64,000 nucleotides of DNA, from the NCBI RefSeq assembly GCF_009496535.1, contig NZ_WIDL01000020.1, positions 1-64,000 on the forward strand, given 5' to 3'. The position numbers and the translations under genes are program-made. Positions 1 to 9,240 of the stretch are shown one piece after another. Under the pieces are notes generated by a model. That model ran no database searches. It was given only the letters and a program-made list of their open reading frames with translations, and was not told the DNA's origin. This DNA is from Stenotrophomonas sp. MYb238 (GTDB lineage Bacteria > Pseudomonadota > Gammaproteobacteria > Xanthomonadales > Xanthomonadaceae). Within the stretch, counting starts at the first letter, position 1. Every line of letters starts with the position of its first letter.

Positions 1-95
1 ACCCCCGCCCGCCTCTCCCCGCACTGAACGCCGGCGTGCAAATTCCGCCGGCAGACCGCAAACTTGCCCGTCGCATCAGCGCCTTATCGAGATCC

Positions 96-1985
96 ATGAA
101 CGCCCGTTACAACGCCGCCGACATCGAAGTCCTTTCCGGCCTGGACCCGGTCAAACGCCGCCCCGGCATGTACACCGACACCGCGCGCCCGAACCATCTG
201 GCGCAGGAAGTCATCGACAACTCGGTGGACGAGGCGCTGGCCGGGCACGCAAAGACCGTCGAGGTCACGCTGTTCAAGGACGGCAGCTGCGAGGTCGGCG
301 ACGACGGCCGCGGCATGCCGGTGGACATCCACCCGGAGGAGAAGATCCCCGGCGTCGAGCTGATCCTCACCCGGCTGCACGCCGGCGGAAAGTTCAGCAA
401 CCGCAACTACACCTTCTCCGGCGGCCTGCACGGCGTGGGCGTCAGCGTGGTCAACGCGCTGTCCACGCTGGTGGAGATCCACATCAAGCGCGAGGGCAGC
501 GAGCACCGCATCAGCTTCCGCGACGGCGACCGCGCCAGCCCGCTGGAAGTGGTCGGCAGCGTCGGCCGCAAGAACACCGGCACCCGCCTGCGCTTCTGGC
601 CGGACCCGACCTACTTCGACACGCCCAAGTTCAACGTGCGCGCGCTGCGCCACCTGCTGCGCGCCAAGGCGGTGCTGTGCCCGGGGCTGACGGTGAAGCT
701 GACTGACGAGGCCACCGGCGAGACCGACACCTGGTATTACGAGGACGGCCTGCGCGACTACCTCAAGGCCGAGCTGGGCGAGCGCGAGATGCTGCCGGCC
801 GAACTGTTCGTCGGCGTCCTGAAGAAGGAAACCGAGACGGTGGACTGGGCGGTGGCCTGGCTGCCGGAAGGCGAGCTGGTGCAGGAAAGCTACGTCAACC
901 TGATCCCGACCGCCCAGCACGGCACCCATGTCAACGGCCTGCGTACCGGCCTGACCGAGGCGCTGCGCGAGTTCTGCGACTTCCGCAACCTGCTGCCGCG
1001 CGGGGTCAAGCTGGCACCGGAGGACGTGTGGGACCGGGTGTCGTTCGTGCTGTCGCTGAAGATGACCGACCCGCAGTTCTCCGGCCAGACCAAGGAGCGG
1101 CTGTCCTCGCGCCAGGCCGCCGGCTTCGTCGAAGGCGCCGCGCACGATGCCTTCAGTCTGCTGCTGAACCAGAACGTGGAAGTCGGCGAGAAGATCGCCC
1201 AGATCGCCATCGAGCGCGCCAGCGCGCGCTTGAAGACCGAGAAGCTGGTGGTGCGCAAGAAGGTCACCCAGGGCCCGGCGCTGCCCGGCAAGCTGGCCGA
1301 CTGCATTTCCCAGGACCTGTCGCGCACCGAGCTGTTCCTGGTGGAGGGCGATTCGGCGGGCGGCAGCGCCAAGCAGGCGCGCGACAAGGACTTCCAGGCG
1401 ATCCTGCCGCTGCGCGGCAAGATCCTCAATACCTGGGAGGTGGCCTCCGGCAGCGTGCTGGCCTCGGAGGAAGTGCACAACCTGGCCATCGCCATCGGCT
1501 GCGACCCGGGCAAGGACGACCTGTCGGGCCTGCGCTACGGCAAGGTGGTGATCCTGGCCGATGCCGACTCGGACGGCCTGCACATCGCCACCCTGCTCGC
1601 CGCCCTGTTCCTCAAGCACTTCCCCGCGCTGGTCGCCGCCGGCCACGTGTTCGTGGCGATGCCGCCGCTGTTCCGCGTGGACGTGGGCAAGCAGGTGTTC
1701 TACGCGCTGGACGAGGAAGAAAAACGTTCGCTGCTGGAGAAGATCGAGCGCGAGAAGATCCGCGGCCAGCTCAGCGTCACCCGCTTCAAGGGCCTGGGCG
1801 AAATGAACCCGGCGCAGCTGCGCGAATCCACCATCCACCCCGACACCCGCCGGCTGGTGCAGCTGACCGTGGACGACGACGAGCAGACCCGCTCGCTGAT
1901 GGACATGCTGCTGGCGAAGAAGCGGGCTTCGGACAGAAAGGGGTGGCTGGAGAACAAGGGCGACCTGGCCTCACTGGAAGTCTGA
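96..1985 (+). CDS. parE: DNA topoisomerase IV subunit B
   Basis: ATPase subunit of topoisomerase IV, which decatenates replicated chromosomes together with ParC. The 629-residue product carries the GHKL ATPase signatures (EVIDNSVDEAL near residue 42, DDGRGMPVD near 70, GGLHGVGVSVVNALS near 110). It also has the TOPRIM metal-binding motifs EGDSAGG (about 417-423) and DADSDG (about 489-494). Its length and its ending in ENKGDLASLEV fit ParE rather than the longer GyrB. I chose the ATG at 96 because the protein then begins MNARYNAADIEVLSGLDPVK, as in related ParE proteins. A GTG at 36 would add 20 residues. No partner gene is adjacent. Its last 41 bases recur 113 bp downstream. Confidence 0.97.
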   Translation: MNARYNAADIEVLSGLDPVKRRPGMYTDTARPNHLAQEVIDNSVDEALAGHAKTVEVTLFKDGSCEVGDDGRGMPVDIHPEEKIPGVELILTRLHAGGKFSNRNYTFSGGLHGVGVSVVNALSTLVEIHIKREGSEHRISFRDGDRASPLEVVGSVGRKNTGTRLRFWPDPTYFDTPKFNVRALRHLLRAKAVLCPGLTVKLTDEATGETDTWYYEDGLRDYLKAELGEREMLPAELFVGVLKKETETVDWAVAWLPEGELVQESYVNLIPTAQHGTHVNGLRTGLTEALREFCDFRNLLPRGVKLAPEDVWDRVSFVLSLKMTDPQFSGQTKERLSSRQAAGFVEGAAHDAFSLLLNQNVEVGEKIAQIAIERASARLKTEKLVVRKKVTQGPALPGKLADCISQDLSRTELFLVEGDSAGGSAKQARDKDFQAILPLRGKILNTWEVASGSVLASEEVHNLAIAIGCDPGKDDLSGLRYGKVVILADADSDGLHIATLLAALFLKHFPALVAAGHVFVAMPPLFRVDVGKQVFYALDEEEKRSLLEKIEREKIRGQLSVTRFKGLGEMNPAQLRESTIHPDTRRLVQLTVDDDEQTRSLMDMLLAKKRASDRKGWLENKGDLASLEV

Positions 1986-2057
1986 TCCCGGCTATTCGTT
2001 GCCACCTGCCGTGGCGACGGCGCAAACCTTCTGGCGACGGACGTGCTGGCTTGGCGC

Positions 2058-2098
2058 GGCTGGAGAGCAAGGGCGACCTGGCGTCGCTGGAAGTCTGA
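2058..2098 (+). repeat. Duplicated parE 3' terminus (relic)
   Basis: These 41 bases match 1945-1985, the last codons and stop of parE, at 38 of 41 positions. They encode the same peptide end (ESKGDLASLEV then TGA, against ENKGDLASLEV). The copy lies outside any complete gene. The 72 bp between the two copies show no resemblance to parE. It looks like the original 3' end displaced by an insertion or partial duplication. Confidence 0.8.
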
Positions 2099-2115
2099 GC
2101 GCCCGCTCCGCTTTT

Positions 2116-2232
2116 GTAGGAGCGGCTTCAGCCGCGAAGGGGCTGTCCCGCGAATCCATTCGTGACAGTCCGCATGCCTGCGTCCACGGGGATCCAAGGG
2201 GAAAGCCTCATCGCGGCTGAAGCCGCTCCTAC
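2116..2232. repeat. Paired REP-like palindromes (BIME-like), copy 1
   Basis: A 22-base unit starting gtaggagcggcttcagccgc at 2116 reappears in reverse complement ending at 2232. Each unit is itself a hairpin (gcggct-tc-agccgc). About 73 unrelated bases separate the two. The same paired arrangement recurs at four other intergenic sites in this window. Here it lies between two codirectional genes. Confidence 0.85.
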
Positions 2233-2323
2233 GGAAGCGGGGGCGGATGGGCATGGCTTTATGCACATCCGGCCGGTGGAGCGCGCGGCCTAGCATCCGG
2301 ATTCCCCTTATCCGGTGTCATCC

Positions 2324-3805
2324 ATGCCCTTGCTGCGCAATCTCGCCTTCGCCGGCGCCCTGGTGCTCGCCACTCCCCTGGCCTTCGCCGCCGACAAGCC
2401 CGCCGGCGAGGACAAGGCCGCCGCGCCCGCATCGCTCCCGGCCGATGCCTCGGTCCGCCAGAGCATGCGACTGGAAGGCCGCACCCTCGACTACACCGCC
2501 ACGGTCGGTTCGCTGCCGGTGCGCGACGCGCAGGGCAAGGCCATCGGCGATGTGGTGTTCACCGCCTACACGGTGCCCGGCAAGGACCGCCCGGTCACCT
2601 TCGCTCTCAACGGCGGCCCCGGCGCCTCGTCGGTCTACCTGAACCTGGGCGCGGTAGGCCCGAAGGTGGTGGCCTTCGGCAGCGAGGGCGACAGCGCCTC
2701 GGCGCCGGCCACGCTGCGCGACAACCCCGGCACTTGGCTGGACTTCACCGACCTGGTGTTCATCGACCCGGTCGGCACCGGCTTCAGCCGCTCGCGCATT
2801 CCCGACGAAGAAGCGAAGCAGCAATTCTTCACCCCCACCGCCGACGTCGAGTACCTGTCGCGCGCGGTCTACGACTGGCTGCTCAAGAACCAGCGCATGA
2901 CCTCGCGCAAGTACCTGGCCGGCGAGAGCTACGGCGGCTATCGCGGCCCGCGCATCACCCATTACCTGCAGACCCGCTTGGGCGTGGCGATGAACGGGCT
3001 GGTGCTGGTCTCGCCCTACCTGAGCCCGACGCTGGAGGACAACAGCGACGTCTCGCCGATGGCCTGGATCCAGACCCTGCCCTCGATCGCCGCCGCGCAC
3101 CTGGAACGCCAGGGCCGGCTGACCGACGCGGCGATGCGCGAGGTGGTCGAGTACACCCGCGGCGACTACGCCACCGCGCTGATGAAGGGCCGCTCCGACC
3201 CGCAGGCGACCGAGGCGATGATACGCAGGGTCGTCGAACTGACCGGCCTGGACCCGGTGTTCGTGCGCCGCGCCGGCGGCCGCCTGGAAACCCAGGCCTA
3301 CCTGCGCGAGGTGTTCCGCGACAAGGGCACGCTGGGCAGCCGCTACGACTCCAACGTCACCGCCTTCGACCCGTTCCCCACCGATCCGGAGCAGCGCGCG
3401 AACGACCCGCTGCTGGACAGCATCATCGCCCCGACCACCACCGCCATGGTGGACTTCGTCACCCGCGTGGTCGGCTGGAAGGTCGACGCGCGCTACAACG
3501 CGCTGAGCTACGAAGTGAACCGCCAGTGGGACCGCAACGGCGACCTGCGCGCCGGCGCGGTCACCCAACTGCGCCAGGCCGTGGCCATCGACCCGCGCCT
3601 GCAGGTGCTGATCGCGCACGGCTGGAACGACCTGTCGTGCCCGTTCATGGGCTCGATCCTGACCGTGGACCAGATGCCGGCGATGGGCAGCGACCCGCAG
3701 CGCGTGCAGGTGCGCAGCTATCCGGGCGGGCACATGTTCTACAGCCGCGCCGACAGCCAGGCCGCATTCCGCCGCGACGTGCGCGCCATGTACCAGCGCA
3801 ACTGA
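2324..3805 (+). CDS. S10 family serine carboxypeptidase-like protein, exported
   Basis: Probable periplasmic serine carboxypeptidase of family S10. The 493-residue protein begins with a signal peptide (hydrophobic stretch, then ATPLAFAADK). It has the oxyanion motif GGPGASS near residue 97, the nucleophile motif GESYGGY (Ser near 201), an Asp in HGWNDLSCPF near 435 and a His in GGHMFY near 469, so the triad is complete. The ATG at 2324 begins directly at a typical signal peptide. An upstream in-frame GTG at 2315 adds only three residues. It stands alone, with REP-like palindromes before it and a bidirectional terminator after it. The natural substrate cannot be read from the sequence. Confidence 0.93.
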   Translation: MPLLRNLAFAGALVLATPLAFAADKPAGEDKAAAPASLPADASVRQSMRLEGRTLDYTATVGSLPVRDAQGKAIGDVVFTAYTVPGKDRPVTFALNGGPGASSVYLNLGAVGPKVVAFGSEGDSASAPATLRDNPGTWLDFTDLVFIDPVGTGFSRSRIPDEEAKQQFFTPTADVEYLSRAVYDWLLKNQRMTSRKYLAGESYGGYRGPRITHYLQTRLGVAMNGLVLVSPYLSPTLEDNSDVSPMAWIQTLPSIAAAHLERQGRLTDAAMREVVEYTRGDYATALMKGRSDPQATEAMIRRVVELTGLDPVFVRRAGGRLETQAYLREVFRDKGTLGSRYDSNVTAFDPFPTDPEQRANDPLLDSIIAPTTTAMVDFVTRVVGWKVDARYNALSYEVNRQWDRNGDLRAGAVTQLRQAVAIDPRLQVLIAHGWNDLSCPFMGSILTVDQMPAMGSDPQRVQVRSYPGGHMFYSRADSQAAFRRDVRAMYQRN

Positions 3806-3839
3806 AGCCCCCCTTCAACACGCGGATGCCGCACAAACG

Positions 3840-3870
3840 AAAGGCCCGCCGGGAACGGCGGGCCTTTTTC
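3840..3870. terminator. Bidirectional rho-independent terminator
   Basis: Hairpin aaggcccgcc-gggaac-ggcgggcctt with a T-run on the plus side (ctttttc) and a weaker one on the minus side. It lies between the convergent S10 peptidase and phosphate transporter genes. Confidence 0.85.
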
Positions 3871-3893
3871 ATGCATCCCGCGAAGGACCGCGG

Positions 3894-5015
3894 TCAGTTC
3901 CAGCCGAAGAGCGCGAGCAGCTTCAGGATCAGGTAGGCGCAACCGCCGGCCGCCGGGATGGTCAGGATCCACGCCCAGACGATGCGCTCGATCACGCCGA
4001 TGCGCAGCGATTTGGGGTTCTTGGCGAAACCCACGCCCATGATCGCGGTGGAGATGCTGTGCGTGGTCGACACCGGCATGCCGAAGTGCGCGGCCAGGGT
4101 CAGGATGGTGGCCGAGCTGGTCTCCGCGGCAAAACCGTGGATCGGGTGCAGCTTGACCATCTTGTGGCCCAGGGTCTTGATGATCTTCCAGCCGCCCGAG
4201 GCGGTGCCGGCGGCCATCACCACCGCGCAGGTCAGCACGATCCACATGGCGATGCCGTCGCCGGCATGTGCGTCCGGGTGCATGAACGCCAGCCACGACG
4301 GCAGTTCGTTCAGGGCACCGGCGGCCTCGGCGCCGATCAGCGTCATGGCGATGATGCCCATGGTCTTCTGCGCATCGTTGTGGCCGTGGGCGAAGCCCAT
4401 GTAGGCGGCCGAGACGATCTGCGCCTTGCCGAAGAAGGCGTTGACCCAGCGCGGGCGCGCCAGCCGCCGCAGCACGCCGCCCATGCGCGCCATGCCGGCG
4501 ATGATCGCCCACAGCAGGCACATCACCACGATGCCGAGCAGGAAGCCGGCGATCGGCGAGGTGATCATCGGCACGAACACCTTCCACAGCAGGCCCTTGT
4601 TCTGCGCCCAGTTGCCGAGGTTCTGCGACCAGATCAGCGCGTCCCAGTTGTTGTGCGCGGCGGCCAGCCCGGCGCCGCACAGGCCGCCGATCAGCGCGTG
4701 CGAGGACGAGGACGGCAACCCCTTCCACCACGTGATCAGGTTCCAGACGATGCCGCCGAGCAGCGCGCACAGGATCACCTGCGGGGTGACCTCGACCACG
4801 TCGGTGTTGAGCAGGCCGTTGGCGATGGTCAGCGCCACCGCGGTGCCGGTCAGCGCGCCGATCAGGTTCATGCCCGCGGCCAGCATCACCGCCCAGCCCG
4901 GCGAGAGCACCTTGGTCGCCACCACGGTGGCGATGGAGTTGGCGGTGTCGTGGAAGCCGTTGATGAACTCGAAGACGAGCGCCGCCAGGATCACCACGAG
5001 GACAAGGGTCAGCAT
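3894..5015 (-). CDS. pit: Low-affinity inorganic phosphate transporter, PiT family
   Basis: Integral membrane phosphate permease of the PiT family, which usually moves neutral metal-phosphate with protons. The 373-residue protein shows the two inverted signature repeats: FINGFHDTANSIAT at about residues 17-30 and GFAHGHNDAQKTMG at about 206-219. About ten hydrophobic segments are visible. It is the second gene of a pair. The upstream gene (5158-5784) encodes a PhoU-like DUF47 protein, the usual partner of Pit in bacteria. The 142 bp between them hold three strong palindromes. Confidence 0.95.
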   Translation of the reverse strand: MLTLVLVVILAALVFEFINGFHDTANSIATVVATKVLSPGWAVMLAAGMNLIGALTGTAVALTIANGLLNTDVVEVTPQVILCALLGGIVWNLITWWKGLPSSSSHALIGGLCGAGLAAAHNNWDALIWSQNLGNWAQNKGLLWKVFVPMITSPIAGFLLGIVVMCLLWAIIAGMARMGGVLRRLARPRWVNAFFGKAQIVSAAYMGFAHGHNDAQKTMGIIAMTLIGAEAAGALNELPSWLAFMHPDAHAGDGIAMWIVLTCAVVMAAGTASGGWKIIKTLGHKMVKLHPIHGFAAETSSATILTLAAHFGMPVSTTHSISTAIMGVGFAKNPKSLRIGVIERIVWAWILTIPAAGGCAYLILKLLALFGWN

Positions 5016-5020
5016 CGCAG

Positions 5021-5114
5021 CTGCCCCCTTGAGTCAAGGGGGCAGTCCCGCCGCGCCGCGGCGGGACGGGGGATGTGGAAGCGCGGCTGGCGGGCATCGG
5101 CACAGCCGATGCCC
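5021..5114. repeat. Three consecutive palindromes between the DUF47 gene and pit
   Basis: Three perfect dyads lie within 94 bp: ctgcccccttgagtcaaggg with its completion (5021-5045), gtcccgccgc-gcc-gcggcgggac (5045-5067) and gggcatcgg-cacag-ccgatgccc (5092-5114). None is followed by a T-run in the direction of transcription, so these are not ordinary terminators. In the mRNA they would fold as three hairpins just before the pit start. Confidence 0.75.
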
Positions 5115-5157
5115 CTGCCTCCGAAGCCGGAAATGCACGGGATCCGCATCATGGCAA

Positions 5158-5784
5158 TCACGAGTTCTTCAACACGATCTGGTAGACCACCACGCCCGCC
5201 TCGCGGCAGCGGTCGATGGCCTTCTCCAGGATTTCGAAGAACTCCTTGAGCAGGAACATCTGCAGGTTGTCCAGGCGCCCGGAATAGATTTCCCGGTACA
5301 GCTCCAGCATCAGCCGGTCGGCCTCGTTCTCCAGCGCGCGCAGCTTCTCGTTCATCGACGTCATGCGGTCGAGGTTCATGTGGCGCAGGTCCTTGACCAT
5401 GTCCACCACCACGTCGGCGGCCTGCTCCAGCATCGCCGCGCGCGGGGCGAAGTCGATCTGCGCCAGGTGCTGGGTGGCCAGCGAGTAGCGGTCGGCGAAC
5501 TTCTCGATCTGCTTGGGGATCTTGTACAGCGCCGAGCCCAGCGCCTCGATGTCCTCGCGCTCGATCGGGGTCATGAAGCTGTCCACCAGCGCCTGGCTGA
5601 TCTTGTCCGAGGCGGCGCGTTCGCGCAGGCGCGCCAGTTTGAACGCATCCAGAGCCGGCTGCCGGTCGGCCTCGCGCATCATCGCGTGCAGCGCCTTGGC
5701 GCTGTCGGCGGCGGCCTGGGCGGCCTCGTCGAGGTAGGTATAGAACTGCTTGCCGGAGCCGAAAATGGTCTGCAATGAAAACAT
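5158..5784 (-). CDS. DUF47 family protein (TIGR00153), PhoU-like Pit accessory protein
   Basis: This 208-residue, mostly helical soluble protein belongs to the DUF47/TIGR00153 family, which resembles PhoU and is normally encoded with PiT permeases. Characteristic stretches are MFSLQTIFGSGKQFYTYLDE at the start, the charged helix ARLRERAASDKISQALVDSF, and the acidic segment LRALENEADRLMLELYREIY. It is the first gene of a two-gene unit with pit. It probably gates or modulates phosphate uptake, but that is inferred from family context. Confidence 0.9.
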   Translation of the reverse strand: MFSLQTIFGSGKQFYTYLDEAAQAAADSAKALHAMMREADRQPALDAFKLARLRERAASDKISQALVDSFMTPIEREDIEALGSALYKIPKQIEKFADRYSLATQHLAQIDFAPRAAMLEQAADVVVDMVKDLRHMNLDRMTSMNEKLRALENEADRLMLELYREIYSGRLDNLQMFLLKEFFEILEKAIDRCREAGVVVYQIVLKNS

Positions 5785-6060
5785 GGAGAATGCCTGTTCG
5801 CCGTCGCGGAAGGGACGGCACCGGGGCGAATTATGACGGCTGGATGACGTCTCGGGTATTCCCGGCCCGTCCCCGCCCGCGAAAATGAACGGGCGGTTGC
5901 CGGCCGGGCATGCCGGTTTGCTAAGATGCGCCGGCGCCCTCGCGGGCGCACCCTATGGACGACGACCCCTATCCCCCGCCGCAGCGCCCGGGCACCGCCC
6001 TGGACGCCCGCCGCCACCGCAAGCACCCGCCCTCCCTGCCATCGACCCGGGGAGCGACCC

Positions 6061-7377
6061 GTGTTTGAACTGATCCTCATCGTTTTCGCCCTGATCCTGC
6101 TCAACGGCTTCTTCGCCATGTCCGAGATGTCGGTCATGACCTCGCGCAAGAGCCGGCTCAAGCAGATGTCGGCCACCAGCAAGCGCGCCGAGCGCGCCCT
6201 GGCCCTGGCCGAGAAGCCCGAGAACTTCCTGTCCACCGTGCAGATCGGCATCACCGTGATCGGCGTGCTGACCGGTTTCCTCGGCGGCGAAGCGCTGGGC
6301 GAGGCCATCGCCACCTGGATCCAGGGCCTGATGCCCGGCTTCGCTTATGCCGGCGCGCTGGGCAAGGCGCTGGCGGTCACCCTGATCACCTTCGTCACGC
6401 TGATCTTCGGCGAACTGGTGCCCAAGCGGCTGGCGCTGACCCGGTCGGAGGACATCGCCGGCCTGGTGGCCATGCCGATGGGCTGGCTGGCTAGGCTCGC
6501 CTTCCCGTTCGTGTGGCTGCTGTCGCGGACCACCCGGCTGGTGCTGCGCCTGCTGGGACTGGGCAATACCGATTCGGCGTCGGTGACCGAAGAGGAGATC
6601 CGCATGCTGGTGGCCGAAAGCCACGAGGCCGGCGTGATCGACATCCATGAGCGCGACATGATGAACCGCGTCATGCGCCTGGGTGACCGTACCGCCGACA
6701 GCCTGATGACCCCGCGCAACCGCATCGCCTGGCTGGACACCACTGCCGACGCGGAGAAGAACCTGGAAACCATGCGCGAACACGCATTCTCGCGCTACCC
6801 GGTGTACCGCGGCAACGACCAGGACATCGCCGGCATCCTGGAGGTCAAGTCGCTGGTCACGCGGCGGCAGGAAGACAGCGGCGACGCGCTGTTCCAGAAC
6901 CTGCGCGAGACGCTCTACGTCTCCGAGTCCACCCACGCGATGAAGCTGCTGGAGATCTTCCGCGAGGAACACCAGTCGATGGCGCTGGTGGTGGACGAGT
7001 ACGGCGAGATCCAGGGCCTGGTGACGATCAGCGACCTGATGGGCGCGGTGGTCGGCCGCCTGCAGGCGCCGGAGAACACCGACGAGGACGCCCTGGTGGT
7101 CACCCGCGAGGACGGCTCGCTGCTGGTGGACGGCTCGCTGCCGGTGGACGACCTGCGCGAGCTGATGGGCGGCGTCGAGCTGCCCGACGCCGAGGAAGGT
7201 GACTACTACACCCTGGCGGGCATGTGCATGCACTTCTTCGGCCGCATCCCGCATGCCGGCGAGTACTTCGACTGGGCCGGCTGGCGCATCGAGATCGTCG
7301 ACCTGGACGGCGCACGCATCGACAAGCTGCTGCTGCGCCGGCTGCCGGAAGAAGACGAAGATGACACCACCGGCTGA
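6061..7377 (+). CDS. CNNM / HlyC-CorC family membrane protein with CBS pair
   Basis: A 438-residue hemolysin-related membrane protein. It has an N-terminal CNNM (DUF21) domain with three or four membrane helices (about 1-190, including LLNGFFAMSEMSVMTS and FGELVPKRLAL), a CBS pair (about 205-330) and a C-terminal CorC_HlyC domain (about 345-430, GDYYTLAGMCMHFFGRIP). The family is linked to magnesium/cobalt transport or ion sensing. The GTG start at 6061 has a ggggag ribosome site 6-11 bases upstream, and the protein then begins at its first membrane helix. An open extension to 5926 is Arg/Pro-rich and rejected. Its stop overlaps the start of the ExoD-family gene by 17 bp. Confidence 0.93.
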   Translation: MFELILIVFALILLNGFFAMSEMSVMTSRKSRLKQMSATSKRAERALALAEKPENFLSTVQIGITVIGVLTGFLGGEALGEAIATWIQGLMPGFAYAGALGKALAVTLITFVTLIFGELVPKRLALTRSEDIAGLVAMPMGWLARLAFPFVWLLSRTTRLVLRLLGLGNTDSASVTEEEIRMLVAESHEAGVIDIHERDMMNRVMRLGDRTADSLMTPRNRIAWLDTTADAEKNLETMREHAFSRYPVYRGNDQDIAGILEVKSLVTRRQEDSGDALFQNLRETLYVSESTHAMKLLEIFREEHQSMALVVDEYGEIQGLVTISDLMGAVVGRLQAPENTDEDALVVTREDGSLLVDGSLPVDDLRELMGGVELPDAEEGDYYTLAGMCMHFFGRIPHAGEYFDWAGWRIEIVDLDGARIDKLLLRRLPEEDEDDTTG

Positions 7378-8020
7378 GCAGGACGGCAGCGACGCGCAGC
7401 GCGACAGCTACCGCAACGAGGGCATCCGCACCCTGCTGTCGATATTCGAGCACGGCGACCCGGACGAGCACCAGCCGCTGGGCAAGGTCCTGCAGGGCCT
7501 GCAGGAAAGCGCGTTCGGCGTGTTCCTGTTCATCGCTATCCTGCCCTCGTTCATTCCCATCCCCGGCATCGGCGGCGCGGTCAGCGGGCCGCTGGTGCTG
7601 CTGATCGGCCTGCAGATGATGTGCGGGCTGTCGCGGCCGTGGGTGCCGGGCTTCATCGCCCGGCGCGGGCCCAGACGCGGCACCATGCACCGCTTCCTCG
7701 GCCGCATCGACCGGCCGCTGCGGCGGCTGGACCGCATGCTCAAGCCGCGCCTGCCGGCCCTGGTGTGGCCGCTGCCGGCGCGGGTGTTCACCGGCCTGCT
7801 GCTGCTCCTGGTCGGAGTCCTGTTGTCGTTGCCGATTCCCTTCACCAACTATCTGTTCGGCTTCCAGCTGCTGCTGTTCGCGCTGGCGCTGATCGAGCGC
7901 GACGGCGCGCTGATGCTGTTCAACTGGATCGCCGCCGTCGTCGCCGGCCTGTTCTTCGGGCTCGGCTCGGGGCAACTGGTCGGCCATACCGTCGACCTGT
8001 TCCAGCGCTGGACCAGCTGA
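7361..8020 (+). CDS. Exopolysaccharide synthesis ExoD family protein
   Basis: A 219-residue membrane protein of the ExoD family. It opens with a soluble stretch containing RTLLSIFEHG and LGKVLQGLQESAFGVFLFI, followed by SFIPIPGIGGAVSGPLVLL and several hydrophobic helices after residue 110. The ATG at 7361 lies 17 bp inside the preceding CNNM gene, so translation is probably coupled. ExoD proteins were first described in rhizobial exopolysaccharide mutants, but their biochemical role is unclear. The first named-family residues appear only with this start. Confidence 0.92.
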   Translation: MTPPAEQDGSDAQRDSYRNEGIRTLLSIFEHGDPDEHQPLGKVLQGLQESAFGVFLFIAILPSFIPIPGIGGAVSGPLVLLIGLQMMCGLSRPWVPGFIARRGPRRGTMHRFLGRIDRPLRRLDRMLKPRLPALVWPLPARVFTGLLLLLVGVLLSLPIPFTNYLFGFQLLLFALALIERDGALMLFNWIAAVVAGLFFGLGSGQLVGHTVDLFQRWTS

Positions 8021-8023
8021 CCG

Positions 8024-8132
8024 GTAGGAGCGGCTTCAGCCGCGAAGGGGCGTTGGCGAGGATTTTTCCAACACCCAGCCGCAGCCCGGGAGCTACGTCA
8101 GCAAGCCCCTTCGCGGCTGAAGCCGCTCCTAC
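8024..8132. repeat. Paired REP-like palindromes, copy 2
   Basis: A forward unit beginning gtaggagcggcttcagccgc at 8024 and its reverse complement at 8111-8132 enclose about 65 bp. The pair sits exactly between two convergent genes and may act as a shared 3' stem structure. Confidence 0.85.
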
Positions 8133-8145
8133 GCATGCGAAAGGC

Positions 8146-9135
8146 TCAGTGCCGCGCCTGCCAGGCCTGCATCGCCAGTTCGAACGAACGCAGCCGCGCG
8201 GCATGGTCGAAGATGTTGGCAGTAAGCATCATCTCGTCCGGGCGATGGCGCGCGGCGAAGGCCGCCAGCCCCTCGCCGACCTGCGCCGGATCGCCCAGCA
8301 CCGTGCAGGCCAGCGCCCGCTCCACGCCCGCCTTCTCGTGCGGTTCCCAGAACGCCTCGATATCGTCGAGCGGCGGCGGAATCCGCCCCGGGCGGCCGCG
8401 CCGCAGGTTGACGAAGCTCTGCTGCTGGGTGGTGAACAGGCGCCGGGACTGCTCCTCCGACGCGCTGGCCACCACGTTCAGCGCCAGGATCGCCCACGGC
8501 GCGCGCAGGTGCGCGGACGGCCGGAAATCGCGGCGGTAGATCGCCAGGGCCTCGTCCATCGCGTCCGGCGCAAAATGCGAGGCGAAGGCGAACGGCAGCC
8601 CCATCGCCGCCGCCAGCCGCGCGCTGAACAGGCTGGAGCCCAGCAGCCACACCGGCACCTCGATGCCCGCGCCCGGCACCGCCTGCACGGCCTGTCCCGG
8701 CTGGGCCGGCTCGAAATAGTGCAGCAGCTCCGCCACGTCCTGCGGGAACTGGTCGGCGCTGTCGAAGTAGCGGCGCAATGCGCGCGCGGTGGGCTGGTCG
8801 GTGCCGGGCGCACGGCCCAGGCCCAGGTCGATGCGCCCGGGATACAGCGAGGCCAGGGTGCCGAACTGCTCGGCCACCTGCAGCGGCGAGTGGTTGGGCA
8901 GCATGATGCCGCCGGCGCCGACGCGGATGGTCGAGGTGCCGCCGGCGACGTGGCCGATCAGCACCGAGGTGGCCGCGCTGGCGATGCCCGGCATGTTGTG
9001 GTGTTCGGCCAGCCAGTAGCGGCGGTAGCCCCAGCGCTCGGCATGCCGCGCGAGATCGAGCATGTTGGCGAAGGCCTGGCCCGGCGTGGCGCCTTCGCAG
9101 ACGGGGGCCAGGTCGAGGACGGAAAGTGGAATCAT
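8146..9135 (-). CDS. LLM class flavin-dependent oxidoreductase (MsnO8-like)
   Basis: A 329-residue bacterial luciferase-like flavin monooxygenase. Recognisable blocks are the N-terminal [12 protein letters not shown], then [20 protein letters not shown] (about 31-50), [20 protein letters not shown] (about 80-99) and [13 protein letters not shown] (about 108-120). Together these form the flavin/substrate pocket signature of the MsnO8 subfamily. The substrate is unknown. The gene is flanked by REP-like pairs on both sides and has no operon partner. Confidence 0.92.
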   Translation of the reverse strand: MIPLSVLDLAPVCEGATPGQAFANMLDLARHAERWGYRRYWLAEHHNMPGIASAATSVLIGHVAGGTSTIRVGAGGIMLPNHSPLQVAEQFGTLASLYPGRIDLGLGRAPGTDQPTARALRRYFDSADQFPQDVAELLHYFEPAQPGQAVQAVPGAGIEVPVWLLGSSLFSARLAAAMGLPFAFASHFAPDAMDEALAIYRRDFRPSAHLRAPWAILALNVVASASEEQSRRLFTTQQQSFVNLRRGRPGRIPPPLDDIEAFWEPHEKAGVERALACTVLGDPAQVGEGLAAFAARHRPDEMMLTANIFDHAARLRSFELAMQAWQARH

Positions 9136-9240
9136 GCGGCGGCTTCCGGCAGGAGATCACCAGGACATGGGGCGCGGGACGCGGTTTCCCATGCCTGCGC
9201 GGGTCCCATCGGCCGAACACTGTTTTCCGGCCGATTCCCG

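Noticed and set aside
5926-6060. N-terminal extension of the CNNM protein
   Set aside because: Arg/Pro-rich, unlike a membrane protein start. The GTG at 6061 has a proper ribosome site and begins the first helix.
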